A stretch of DNA of 64,000 nucleotides from Nymphaea colorata (lineage: Eukaryota; Streptophyta; Magnoliopsida; Nymphaeales; Nymphaeaceae): positions 24,198,131 through 24,262,130 of the forward strand of contig NC_045140.1 of the NCBI RefSeq assembly GCF_008831285.2, in the 5' to 3' direction. Position numbers and translations under genes: made by a program. The notes beneath the pieces were generated by a model. The model made no database searches and had not been told where the DNA came from. It saw nothing but the letters and a program-made list of their open reading frames with translations. This document shows positions 53,338-64,000 of the stretch, one piece after another (positions within the stretch are counted from its first letter, which is position 1; every line of letters begins with the position of its first letter).

Positions 53338-56300
53338 TGCTGCTTTTTGGTGTTTGCTGTTGGTAGAATAAGAATAAGAACAAGAGTTGGCCCAAAGAGG
53401 GGAGAGGCCAGTGGGTTGCACTGGAGGGATTGTATTGGAGGAGGAGAGTGAGCCATCTTCTGCTTTGAAAAACACTCGAACACTTCTGCTCCTTGGCAGG
53501 TGAATGATGTGAAGTCACCAGTTTGTGCTCTGCGGAAGGATCGTTGATTATTGGTGAACAAGAAAAAAATAATAAAAAGGAATACAAGGCCATTAAGACT
53601 GAACAACAGCAATGCACGAAAACTTGATCAACGAAGATATGTCTGTGTTAGGAAGACATAATCGGAGGTTGATCCTTAATGGCAATATACCATGTGCACA
53701 CTTATTTATATTTTAGATTTATTATGAAATTCTGAACTTGTAACTCTGCTCTCCTGTCTGTGTGCACTTTCTTCTCTCTCTCTCTCTCTCTAATTAAGCC
53801 CATGCAAATGAGAGCCAATTGTTTGAGTCAGTCCAGAAGCAAAAATGAGTAGCAAGACTTTAATGGAACAATATCTGCCTGAGCCTTGTGGTACATGTAT
53901 ATATGAGAACAGTTAAAACGGCCTGCTAGGTGTCCTTAAGTAATCACTTGGTGAAGTATTAAACATGAAATTACCATGTGATAATGCACAAGTTAATGGA
54001 CCTGAAAGAATCTGCCCTTTGAAGAAGCTTAATAGACCAATGGCCCAGCTGCATGAACTGAAAGTGATGAGATGTTGAAAATGCTCCTATTTTTTTTTCA
54101 CACGTACAGCATACATATACATTATACAGTAACTGTGTAATGTATATATAATACTTAGGCACTGCTGCAGAGTGGGTCTAGAGTGGGTCCAGACTGGTAC
54201 CATATCCGTTTTGAGCCCAAAGAATCAGGTCCTACATCATGATCCAATTTGCAGGTGATATGATGGAGGTGGAAGCTCGGTTGCAGATCCAGATCCCTGC
54301 CAGGCTCAGGTTCTAGGCTCACTCAAGCAACCAAGGGACAGAGGCTTGCATATAGCCTGTCATAGATGGGCTCTTGAGATTCTTTTTAGTTCAGATCTAT
54401 ATTTTAGATCCATTCATGCATTATTATTCGTTCCTTAGGTATTTTTGACTTTTTATTTTGTTTAGTCTGTCATTTGAAACAGGTAATCATTGATTGAAGT
54501 GCTTTTCCCTTCTTTTCTTTGGTTATCCTTTTCTGTTCTGTGTATTTTCTTCATCAATCATTCATTAGCTGACTATCATAATAGTGTGAGGTTTAAGGCA
54601 AAATCCCTATGCCTTATCAGGCATACACACACGCATCCACGTGTATTTTCTCCATGGAGCTAATTGCATATGCTTGCAGGAATTCTTATACGACATGAGT
54701 TCACCAAGAACGTAATGTAACTTTCTAAAGGAGACTTAGTTGCTGAGATTTAACAAATAAGCTTCCCATGAGTGTTGCAATCATTGCTGGCTTGTCATGC
54801 CTGTTGCTGATATGAGACTAATGTATTCTCATTTTACACATTTCTTGTTAAAATTGCTCATTGTGGGCCTCGTGGTGTGTGCTTTTTTTACTGCAGAGAC
54901 ATTTGCTTCTTATTGACAGGTTCAGGCATGTTAACTTAATAATTACTATTGAAGCTCAGACGTTAAAATTCATGAAAGTTCCTCTACAGTTTTTTTTCCT
55001 GAAATGACACTTTTTTGTTGAATTTTCCTGTAGATTCATGGGGCAACATGACATGGTCTTTTACTTTAATTATATAATTTTTTTAAAGATTTGAATGTAA
55101 GTGAAATATCTTAGGGGTGGATGTGGTCCTTGAGTCATTTGCCTGACCTAGCCTGATCAAAGAGGGCCTTCAACTCTTCAATGTAACTTTGCAGAGACTT
55201 GTTTGTGGATGAGAAGGATTTGGAAATTTCTTCCGTCTAAACCATGCTGTGCGATTATAAGTGTCACATGGCTGTCAACATCATGCCTTCCTAACAGCTC
55301 CTTGAAATCTATTTTCCATTATAACATAATTATTGCTAGGGGAAACCTACATACTTTGTTATATCCATTCTTAAAGCGCAGGAGCCAATGCTGCTAACAC
55401 ACAAGGAACACCCTGGCTTTACTTGAACAACTTGATCAATTTGGTGGCTTGAAATTTGAAAGCTGTGATTTCCCTCTCAGACAGATTGTATGCTTTGTCA
55501 GGTAGTTGGCTGTTCTCATATGGAAGAAATTGATGCAGATTCTATAGCAGTAGTAATAAGCAATTATTTCCTTCCAAGGGATGTTGAAGTTGCTATCAGT
55601 CTCGTCATCCTCACCTTTCCTTTGTCTAAAGAAAGTTTTGTATGCTTCCTTGGTTGTGGCTTAGAATGATAGGCCTAGTCATACTTCTAGAGCAGGCCAA
55701 AGGTCAGCCATATTTAGTTTGGCAGGATGGTCCATCCTTATCAGGACTTTCTGCTGGTGAACAGCTTCTTGTATGGCCCACAGCTGATGAAAAAGAAGGG
55801 GTTTTCCAAGTTTTTCAATGTGCTTCCATGCTGCTATAATTGGGTCACTTCCGAACCATTTATTGTTGATGCTGACTCATTCCAAGGCAGGAAACTAAAT
55901 TTTTTCTTGACTAAAGCTGAGCTGAACTTGCGTCAGATGATCAATCCCTTTAAGGCCACTTCTTTTTCCATGTTTATGTTTCTCCACTGTGCAGTCAAAA
56001 GATCATTTCTGTGATATTGCTTCAAAAAGGATATTGGGCTTCATGTAAACTCTAATTAAGAAGACTAAAAGTTGTGCTGCGTAGGATAAACTAATGGAGC
56101 TGTAGAGTGCAAGGCTTTTCTTAAAAGTACATGGAGACTAGCAGTAGTCAGGTCCATGATTTCTGTAGTGAAAATGGAATATGGAACCAACTGCACTACT
56201 GGATGAAGTAGCCTGCATCTTTTGATAGTAAAAGTAACCTGCATTTGCTTTTGGTATCAATGGCAGTTGCTCATGCATTTGTTCATGGCTGTGGGTAACA

Positions 56301-57862
56301 TTCTTGGTTCGCCATTACTTCTTTCAGTGCATGGTTTGAAAGGGGTCCTTCACTTTGACTTCATCATATGGCCTAAAGTCGTACCCACATGAAAACTGCT
56401 TTCTTGAAATTATGCTTCTAGCCTTTAGTAGATGCTGCACCCTCATAGCAGCAGGCTGAATTTGCTTTGTTCTTTAAGCATCTATCATGGTAAGTGTCGT
56501 CAAATATGCTTGTGACTGTTAACGTGGTTCAATCTATTTCTCCTACTTCAGGACACTGAATGGGAGGAGGAGTTGACAAAAATATTGCATCAGATGGGGA
56601 TGAAATTCCCAGCTGTCATTATGCTGGAGAATAAATGGGTCGTTGTCTGCTTAACACTAATTCTTGGGCTTTACGGTGTGTTGTAAATGGGGATGTGGTT
56701 GGTCGGGAATCTTTAACCTTCTGTCTTCCTTCTATTTGACAAACCCTTGATTTAGTCAATAATCCAAAACTGGAAATACTTTTCGAGGGAATTGTGGCAA
56801 CTTTTTTTTTGTGGGTTTATCTTGCTTGCAGGTTTTAGAGTTACTCTTCATTTTTACCATGTAATTTAATTTGCATCTCTACATTTGAGATATATGGTCT
56901 GTTTCCTAGTCGACATGTTGATATATTTGGTAGGCAATTTACTGTGTCATGCAATAATTCTCCACTTGTGGAGAACCATTATTGATTCGCCAAGGTATGG
57001 TGTCTCCTTTGACATTTTTTTGCCATTCACTTGCCCTGGTCCATATGTGTACCTAAGATATTGCTCCTATCTGTTTGTATACAGGACCAGCCTGTGGTGT
57101 CATTGAAATTAACCTCAGTAATTCCTCAGGTAAGGTACTAATCTTTTTCACTGTTCCTCTGTAGATATGTTGCTCTTCGGGAATCATAATTGAGCACCAT
57201 ATAGGACCAAGTCATTTGATTTTTGTTGTTTTCTTATGTGGCTCATTAATGGTTTTTGGTTGAGGAAACTAAAGATCGATAAAGCAAAAACTCATTGTGG
57301 TTGTTAGGAGGCATATTTGGCATGCTTATGTCTTGCCCAATTAGGACATTGTTTCCAGTTATCGACTGTTTAAAGTGGAGTACTGCCCTGTCTCTTAGCT
57401 TGTTTTGGCAAATTACTTAAATAATGCTAGCCTGAGATTTAGACATTTCTTATTCAGAAATTTTTCTAAACAACTTTCGTAGATCATCTAAATACTTGAT
57501 AGAACGCTGGCACGTATTATTGCTTTTAGGAAGTGAAAGCCAGTTGCGTGCATGTATTTGTTGTACATCTTTTTTGGTTCCTTCCCCATTCTTGAGCTAA
57601 AAGGGCATCATATTGCAGAATTGTTTACTAAAAGGATTGCAAATTTGTATTTTTTATTCTCATCAGTCGTCTAGTGAATGGGGGCTGAACTGATCTGGTT
57701 TCTTGTTGCGACCAGCTGATAGCGTCCTTGTTGGGTGGGTCATAGTATCAGCTGCTTGGAGGTGTCTATTCTCCTGCTCTAGTTGTAGGTGCTGTTGCAG
57801 CTCTTGGCCACTTTGGACCGTCTCTTCTGCAGTTTGCAGAAAAATCCAGAGGCCAACCATAA
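47125..57862 (+). other. Possible multi-exon + strand gene with long introns, family not recognised
   Basis: About 11 kb of T-rich DNA, as expected of introns of a + strand gene. Candidate exons with splice-like edges are 48312-48380, 48568-48595, 48659-48688, 48869-48914, 53019-53084, 53155-53190, 56552-56638 and 57085-57129, the last with perfect TACAG| and CAG|GTAAGG borders. Phases of the 48568 to 53190 exons are mutually compatible and the joined frame stays open, with segments such as RWVSEPAFQSGWLNIAFDWM. The 56552 exon reads EWEEELTKILHQMG. Two C-terminal exons are possible from 57716: a short one stopping soon after, or a frame ending at 57862. I do not recognise the protein. Chance open frames in T-rich DNA, or a long non-coding RNA, remain real alternatives. 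Confidence 0.33.
51424..51672. mobile_element. MITE-like fold-back element, 249 bp
   Basis: CTCGAGAGCTATGTCACA on the left and the inverted copy TGTGACATAGCTCAAGAG on the right share 16 of 18 bases and enclose about 210 bp without coding capacity. Related GAGCTATGT...-ended repeats are common in plant genomes. It lies inside the proposed long intron of the 47-58 kb unit. No target duplication is visible. Confidence 0.5.
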
Positions 57863-59173
57863 CTTATATTATCTCTTCACTATGCGCCTGTGTACATCAC
57901 GGAAAGCAAACTCAAATGTATGAACAAAGCAAACCGAGGAGAAAGAAAAAGGCTACTGATTTTCTTTTACTCGTGATAATGAAGCCGCAATTCCTGCCAC
58001 CCTTTTCCCTTTCCTTTTTTTTTTTTTTGTTTTTTGTTTTTTAACTTATAACACATCAGGCACTTTCAGAAAGTTATTCACCGAATGGAATCCCAACCGG
58101 TGTTATCATGCTTTATAATGTCCATGTGGGGTGTTTTCAGTCTGTTCACAAGGATATGCACTGCATCGTGTTATCGTTAGGCTAGATTAAATGACGAAAC
58201 TGCCCTCGATTTTTGTTTAATGTACAGTACAGAGTGAATCGAGGATGCTTCCGTTCTTCGAGGTAGTTCGAAGCCGACGTGTTCCTGGAGCTTTCTGACC
58301 TTTGGTTATGATCCCGATGTAGGAAAGTGGCGCCGTCCTGGATCACGGCAGACGATCTCCATGAACAAGGCCGCACAGAGAGGGAGAGAGACACGTGCAT
58401 GTATACTAGATATGCGTGCTTATTCTTTTTGTACTGTATTTCTTTAACGTTTTGCGAGAGAGCTTGAAGCAGAACCATCTGGTTTTTGTTCGGTTTCGTG
58501 ATTGTGATACCTTGGCTCAGATATGAATTCTACTTCATCGCTTAGACGAAAAGCTGTAAGCAAAAAGGCTTTTGGTTCGGCATTTTACTTGTTGGGACCA
58601 AGCACCCAACACTTAAAACTAAGTGCGTTTCAAATTCCGGGACTAAATTTTGGATTGTGATTAGGTGCTGGAGTCTAGATGAAGAAAATTTTTTAAACGG
58701 GATTAGGGTGAAGGCAGACCGTTGGCATCTTTTGCAACTATAAAAGTAGCTAAATTGCGGTCTTCTTATAATGTGCTACTGCCTTCATTTCCCTTGTGTT
58801 TACTACTCCAGACCATTAGAGGAGCAAAACTTTAAGTAGAAGAAACTAATAATTTTGATGATGAGCATGTATTTTGTTTAATTGCTTGTGTAAGAAGCTG
58901 GTTAGTGAGGCCTTTCTCATGCTTCTGTCAGCCATGCTTTCCCCTATAATGAAGAAGCTGCCAAGCTTTCTTCTCTTTCAAGTGCCGTTCTTTTGTCTAT
59001 TAGAGAAGTCTCTTCAGTGCTTGTTCATCCTTGCCGCAAGATGTGATGGCCGCCTTTAAATTGTCGAGCGCCGAATAAATAATGAAAGACTTTTTTATTG
59101 GGCAAGAGAATGATACCTCTAGGTGGTGGCCTTCTTTAATTTTAAAGATACAAGTTGACCAACCTAACCAGGT

Positions 59174-59560
59174 ATGAGGAGCTCTGTAGGTTTCTCTTTG
59201 TTTCCCTTTTTTATCAAGCTACGGAAGAAAAAAGGAAGGAATAAGCTTGGGGACATGGAAATAGCATCCCCCTCTTCCTCTCAACCATTAGGATCTGGTT
59301 TTGACTTCGCTTATATGAAGCGCGACCATTACTTTTATCTGTTTTATGCGCTTTTAGTGGAGTCATATTCCACACAAAAGTTGAAGATGATCGTCAGAAA
59401 GCAGGCAGCTTCCCTCCATTCCATGATTCCAATTCTACTGCATGGCCTCAATGTCCCCAAAATCGTGAAAGCCAAGAACCCCTCTTGGCTCCAAGAACAG
59501 CCACCCACAACAAGAGCATATTTTGCCTTTCTTGTTACATGCTGTATCATAAAAATATAA
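59174..59560 (+). CDS. Unassigned 128-codon open frame
   Basis: This is one of the longest ATG frames outside the receptor genes. Its composition is mixed (Lys-rich start, then hydrophobic), with no signal peptide, repeats or recognisable motif. The minus strand is also open over part of it. It may be a chance frame or an exon fragment. Confidence 0.13.
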   Translation: MRSSVGFSLFPFFIKLRKKKGRNKLGDMEIASPSSSQPLGSGFDFAYMKRDHYFYLFYALLVESYSTQKLKMIVRKQAASLHSMIPILLHGLNVPKIVKAKNPSWLQEQPPTTRAYFAFLVTCCIIKI

Positions 59561-61957
59561 CAGTATATGCCGATCAGCTCGTATGCTAATAACAAGAGGA
59601 AGAGGCAAATCTCCTCACCATTTACATTTTTTCTGCATTTCTTTTCTCAAGTCGGTAAGTCCAAATGAGTTAGCAGTGGACATAGAAAATAAGAAAAGAA
59701 AACTTGAGAACAAATTCGCCACCATTTCTCCACTACCAAATGATAAAAACATCCGATTCTCTTCTACCATACTGACCTCATCCTCCCCACCTAAAGAAAA
59801 AGAAGAAAAATAAAAGGAAAAGTTCACTGCCATTTCCAATTTCAGCCACGGACAGAATTCCACGCACCTCGAAGCATTCACTCCCTTATGTATGACAAAA
59901 CAAGAAACCTGAGTCTGTCTTATTGTAACAGGCCCCATCAAACGAGGACAATCCACAGTTTACCAAAACCCACCACCACGTGTCCTCCAGACTGTAAACT
60001 GTTCCACAACACCTCTCGCTCGTGCGACCTAACCGGACGCGCCCGCCATTAATGGCTACTGCTCTGTATTGAATGAATAGATGCAAGATTTGGTAAAACT
60101 CTGCAGCAAATTCTGGAAAAGGTGTCGGTGAGAAGCGCATCTTTGGAAGTAAGGAAGAGAGGGAAGAAGAGACAAAAGAATGCAGAGCATATATGTAGAT
60201 ATATATATATCGAGAGAGAGAAAGAAAGAGTCGCTGTGCCTTCTGATTGCTTCATGGCTCACAGTGAGGCAGATCAGAGACGTGCTGCTTGTGGAAAAGA
60301 AAAGAGGGAGGGTACAGTTGAAAAGGGGAGTGTGCATTGGAGCACCGTACGGCATCTTTGAATGTCTCCTTCAAGCCGGCTGCCGGTTGGCCTGACGACC
60401 GCCCCTCCAGTCTCCTCCCCCAACTCATCGCCTCACAATTAATGACTTTCTCTTGCATGAAAGCACCACGGGATTGCTCATTTTTTCAGAAACAGGGCTT
60501 CAGAGTTTCTAACTTTTCGGACAGAGCCTACATAAAAAATCTAAACACGTAAAAAATATTGTTGTATTTACTTTTCAAAAAGTAATATGAATAACTAATT
60601 GAAAAAAAACTTGAAAATATTTAGAGAAATAAAAAGTGGTTTGTGAAACACCCATATCTGCTACTGAGAATTGACCCATTAAAGCTCATTCTTACAACCC
60701 TAGGATGAAACAAATTATATGCTATTGATAGGATTTTGGTCGCATCTTTATGAAACCTAAGTAATGATAGTGAGCTTTCAGTTAGATGTCATCAATCAAA
60801 GTGAATACCGGCCTCCATGATTAATTGATTATGCTTAAACTTATGAAAATCCCAGTTACATTAAAATAAGTGATGAGAATACTTCTTCTTCCTATAAGAC
60901 TCACCAAATATCTTTCATATTTTAATATAATACGGCAACTCTTTTCTGATGTTCAAACGGGTGCTCTATATGTTCCTGAAAAACCTAATTTATGTTGACT
61001 TTTCTCTTAATCAGTAGGATTGCTAAATGCAAATACATATCTCACTTGCTTCTTAAGAGAAATGAAAATCATGCTTAATATCATTCGATTCAATAGTCAT
61101 GACAGCTCCTTATTGTTAATTTGAGTGTACCATTCACTGTTGCAGTTAGTCCTTTTCCAAAAAAAAGCAGGCATGAGGTTCTTAATTCAAATTGATTATA
61201 CTTTGCTTCTTCCACAAGAACAAGTCCAAACAGTTACCAACCATGCTTCTCCACATTGATTCATCCATAGAAGATATAGAAAGAAATTAAATGACACATA
61301 TGAATAAGCCCTTCTTGTGGGCAGCAGTAAAACTTCTTTAAGTGCCTCCCAAAGAACAAAGGCTGTGAAAATTTAAACTATCAATGTCTTGCATAAGGCC
61401 CACCCACTTTGGTCCTCTTAAATTCCGGACAATCAAATTGTGTAAACTTTTTCCAAAAAGAAGCAGCTCTATGGTGGGCCTAAGTTTTTGGCAGAACCAT
61501 ACCGGCCCCTTCTTGGATCAACTTTCCTAATTTTTGCAGGACCACGAATTTTTAACCCCGATAACCTCTACCAGCTGTGTGAAAAATACTCGTAGCCCTT
61601 ATTAAGAAATTTTTGAAAAGTCATGTGTACTATTTCGCAATTGGGGACAAAATAACAAGCCCAGGATAGAAATTTCCCTATGCAACGGATAGTTCCGTAG
61701 TCACCGTGGCCCCGGGAGCCTCGGTTTCCCAAAAAATACCATCTTGATTCCCTCAATCCCAACAAGAACCACCACAAGTTCGTGAATTTCACGCTCCTTC
61801 CTCCATCAACACAGACAATCGATTTCGCCGATTTTATGAGAAAAATAGAAATTAAAAATAAAAGAAAATATGTGACAATTTTTCCAGTTTCTTTCCTCAA
61901 TAGATAAAATGCTGAAAAAGTTGGATTCCTGCTTCAATAAGGCCTGACAGTGGTCTA

Positions 61958-62060
61958 AGGGACATAGTTAGCTGGTTGAGTTGATATGTGCGAATATTTT
62001 ATATCATCGTTCGGTTCGATTCTCGTGGGTGCTGTTCAATTAAATAATAAAAAAGAAATG
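61958..62060 (+). mobile_element. tRNA-derived SINE-like fragment
   Basis: A box A-like motif TAGTTAGCTGGTTGAG (61965) is followed 48 bp later by a box B-like GGTTCGATTCT (62013-62023), then by an A-rich tail at 62042. This is the order and spacing of RNA polymerase III promoters in tRNA-derived SINEs. It does not fold as an intact tRNA. Confidence 0.35.
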
Positions 62061-62329
62061 CAATCCATACAAAGTTACATTATGACCCTAGACCTTAGGG
62101 GAGACGGCACTAAGCAAGAGCTAAGGTGTTTAGATGTATTAGAACTTATGATTATTAGATAAGATAAGCATGTTTGGATGGAAAGTTACTTTTACCAAGG
62201 TGGTGATTTAGCAATTTTTTTGGGTGACGGGGATGCAGCCACTTTCTTCCTTACCAGAACAAGTCAATAAGCAAGTTAAGAAAAGGCCAATGCATGCCTT
62301 GAAACAAAAACAGTAATCTCTCTCTCTTT

Positions 62330-62539
62330 TCATTTGCTAGAAGGCTTCTTGTCCTGGGAAGGTCGGCTCTTAATTGCAGCATATCTTGCTTTGGCTTCTG
62401 GTTCATGGTCACTGATCTCAAGTTGCCTCTCCTTTTTCTTTTTTGGTATTTCACCCTCATTAATCCAAGTGTCCTTGTGGGGTAATGTGTTTTCAAATAT
62501 AGCAAACTCTATATATAAGGTGGCGCGTCCACATGTTTT
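62330..62539 (-). CDS. Possible 3'-terminal exon of an unrecognised minus-strand gene (partial)
   Basis: On the minus strand a 69-codon open frame runs from a TAG acceptor at 62540 to a TGA at 62332-62330. The acceptor is preceded by a pyrimidine tract (TTCTTTCCTCTCCAG) four bases earlier. The frame is rich in Lys, Glu and Arg (IPKKKKERQLEISDHEPE, then KARYAAIKSRPS), unlike the T-rich sequence around it. DNA to the right is T-rich on the minus strand, as an intron would be. No upstream exon was found inside the window and the family is not recognised. Confidence 0.3.
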   Translation of the reverse strand, partial: KTCGRATLYIEFAIFENTLPHKDTWINEGEIPKKKKERQLEISDHEPEAKARYAAIKSRPSQDKKPSSK

Positions 62540-64000
62540 CTAGCTGGAGAGGAAAGAACACAGAAAAGTGTTGGAGAGGAACCCGTAATTCGAAGGCATT
62601 AAGATCATGTAGGTGACACAGGCAAACAAAAACAGACTAGATTACAAAATTCATATACAGAGGATTTTTTTCAATTCAACCCTGTGAGAAAAATCTTCCT
62701 TTCAGTTCATAAAGTCTTGGAGAGCGATGGGTTTTCCCAATCTTTTCCTCTTGTTTTCAGGAAAAGAAGTGAAAGACCAGAGTAATTTGCAGTCTTACTT
62801 GGTATAAAAATTTTAATGGCAAGTCTTTTTTATGAAACATCACCCTCAATGGAAAGTATTGTTCTTCTCTACAGAATGCAGGAAACCTCCAAAACAGAAG
62901 GAAAATAGAGCTTAGAATCGATTCGAGGCCCAAGCTTTTTAGGGAAAAAAAACAGAGGCGTTGAGTTGTCAAGTCAAAAATAAAGCAATTTTGTTCTTCT
63001 AGATTACAGATGAACCAAACAGTTGATAATCGGAAAAAAAAAAGTTGCAAATTTCACCCCTACTTTCCCCACATGCGAGTCTAGGAAAGAGGATAAACTT
63101 GAAGAACCAAGGGAACTAGTACTCCTCTCATTACAACAACAGTAATAATAATAATCATAACTATTCTGGTTATTATTATTGTTGTTATTGTTGCTGTTGT
63201 TGTAAATTATTGTCCCTAGTTTGTATGTGAGAAACTGGTTATATGCATAGACCGGTGTACCTATACACCATGGAAGGGCACATGTCATGCATCAGAAGAA
63301 GATACATAACCACCTCTCTTGTATGTGCTTTTTAGGGTGCATATGATCGGCTACGGTTCAAGGCATTGAAGGTTAACTAAAAGATTGTTCATGGCTATTT
63401 GAGTACTTTCCTTTTGAGTGAAAGAACTGAAAAAAAAAAAACTTCAAAGCGAAGATATAAGAAATTCGATTCGCTGAAAATAATCCCAATATTTCTCTGT
63501 TCAGCAAATTCATGTAAAGAACCAGCAAAAAGGAAGAAAAAAAGGAAGAGATAAAAAGCAAAGATCTCGGCCACATTCTGATTTTAATCAAGTTGCAAAT
63601 AATACAGCTGATGGGCAGATGAATTTCGAAACGCCTGAATGGTGAATGAATCGGAGGCTGTCTATTTTATACATCAATTCACATCTCAACAAAGGAAATG
63701 AGGAAAAATGAAAATCTCTCAAAAAATTATTCCAACAGTGCTTATGGAACAAAATCTTGATAAAAATGAGCTTGATAGCAGGAAGAATCTTTGTTTCGAA
63801 TCTTGACTTCAATTCAAGGTCCTTGAGAACCTATCCTAACGATCAAAAAAGGCAGAAAGAAAAGAAGAAAATTTCATAAAACCAAATATTCCAAACCTTT
63901 AAAAGAGACTTCAACAGTGATGCGCGCAAGTAAGGTTGGGCATCGGGCCATGCCAAGCTGGCCCAAGGCTCGACAAAGTTGTGCTTGGGCTTTTGGTGGC
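62540..64000. other. Right end: possible minus-strand intron, then a repeat fragment
   Basis: T-rich on the minus strand as an intron would be, with a short AAT/AAC trinucleotide patch near 63130-63205. From about 63927 to the window edge, TTGGGCATCGGGCC-type units resemble the start of another low-complexity transposon cut off by the window. Confidence 0.4.

Larger units (their letters stand above)
57900..62320. other. Intergenic, no recognised gene apart from listed candidates
   Basis: T-rich near 58 kb, then mixed sequence with the 128-codon frame at 59.2 kb, a GA-rich patch at 60.2 kb and the SINE-like fragment at 62.0 kb. Confidence 0.45.

Noticed and set aside
53217-53617. Three overlapping minus-strand frames of 90-131 codons
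   Set aside because: All three frames are open over a CT microsatellite, which indicates composition rather than coding.
55144-55237. Minus-strand frame ending IEELKALFDQARSGK-stop with an AG acceptor
   Set aside because: It looks protein-like, but the acceptor has a poor pyrimidine tract, no partner exon was found and the surrounding DNA is T-rich on the other strand.
55727-56014. 95-codon + strand frame
   Set aside because: No motif, and three frames are open nearby; it could not be tied to the candidate exons of the 47-58 kb unit.
60240-60480. microRNA precursor in the GA-rich patch
   Set aside because: Compared by eye with common plant miRNA families; no mature sequence matched and no convincing hairpin was found.
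1-64000. CRISPR array, bacterial operon, phage or organellar insertion
   Set aside because: No regularly spaced short direct repeats, no compact gene strings and no recognisable plastid or mitochondrial genes or rRNA.

Overview
The window is nuclear DNA of a flowering plant. Its compact, intact genes are leucine-rich-repeat receptor kinases (LRR-RLKs) of subfamily XI with plant-type GT-AG introns. They lie in AT-rich intergenic DNA full of (TA)n microsatellites, small inverted-repeat transposons and LTR remnants. Nothing in the sequence fixes the species, and no bacterial, viral or organellar gene set was seen.

Three complete genes can be supported. (1) 4196-7917 (+) is a CEPR1/XIP1-type receptor, the class that perceives CEP peptides. 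(2) 19148-22238 (-) is a receptor of the RLK7/HAIKU2 clade. (3) 40957-44078 (-) is a BAM1-type receptor, close to CLAVATA1, the class that perceives CLE peptides. Each has a signal peptide, an LRR ectodomain of about 20 repeats, one membrane span and an RD-type kinase. Each has a single phase-1 intron that splits the Glu codon of the kinase Ala-Pro-Glu motif. They come from different clades, so this is not a recent tandem array; all three would sit at the plasma membrane and read small secreted peptides.

The rest is mostly non-genic. Well-supported mobile DNA includes four hAT-type non-autonomous elements with terminal inverted repeats and 8-bp target duplications (8910-9315, 10564-11012, 27539-28015, 35891-36025). 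A TRIM-like retroelement with three LTRs and two primer-binding sites lies at 34509-35228, with a related solo LTR at 31217-31394. Several short tandem duplications were also found.

From about 46.95 to 58 kb the sequence changes character. A site II motif, a TATA box and a telo-box are followed by 11 kb of T-rich DNA with phase-compatible small exon candidates on the + strand, which suggests an unrecognised multi-exon gene with long introns. A second possible terminal exon lies on the - strand at 62330-62539. Neither could be assigned to a family. The rest of the right end (58-64 kb) holds only a SINE-like fragment and short open frames.
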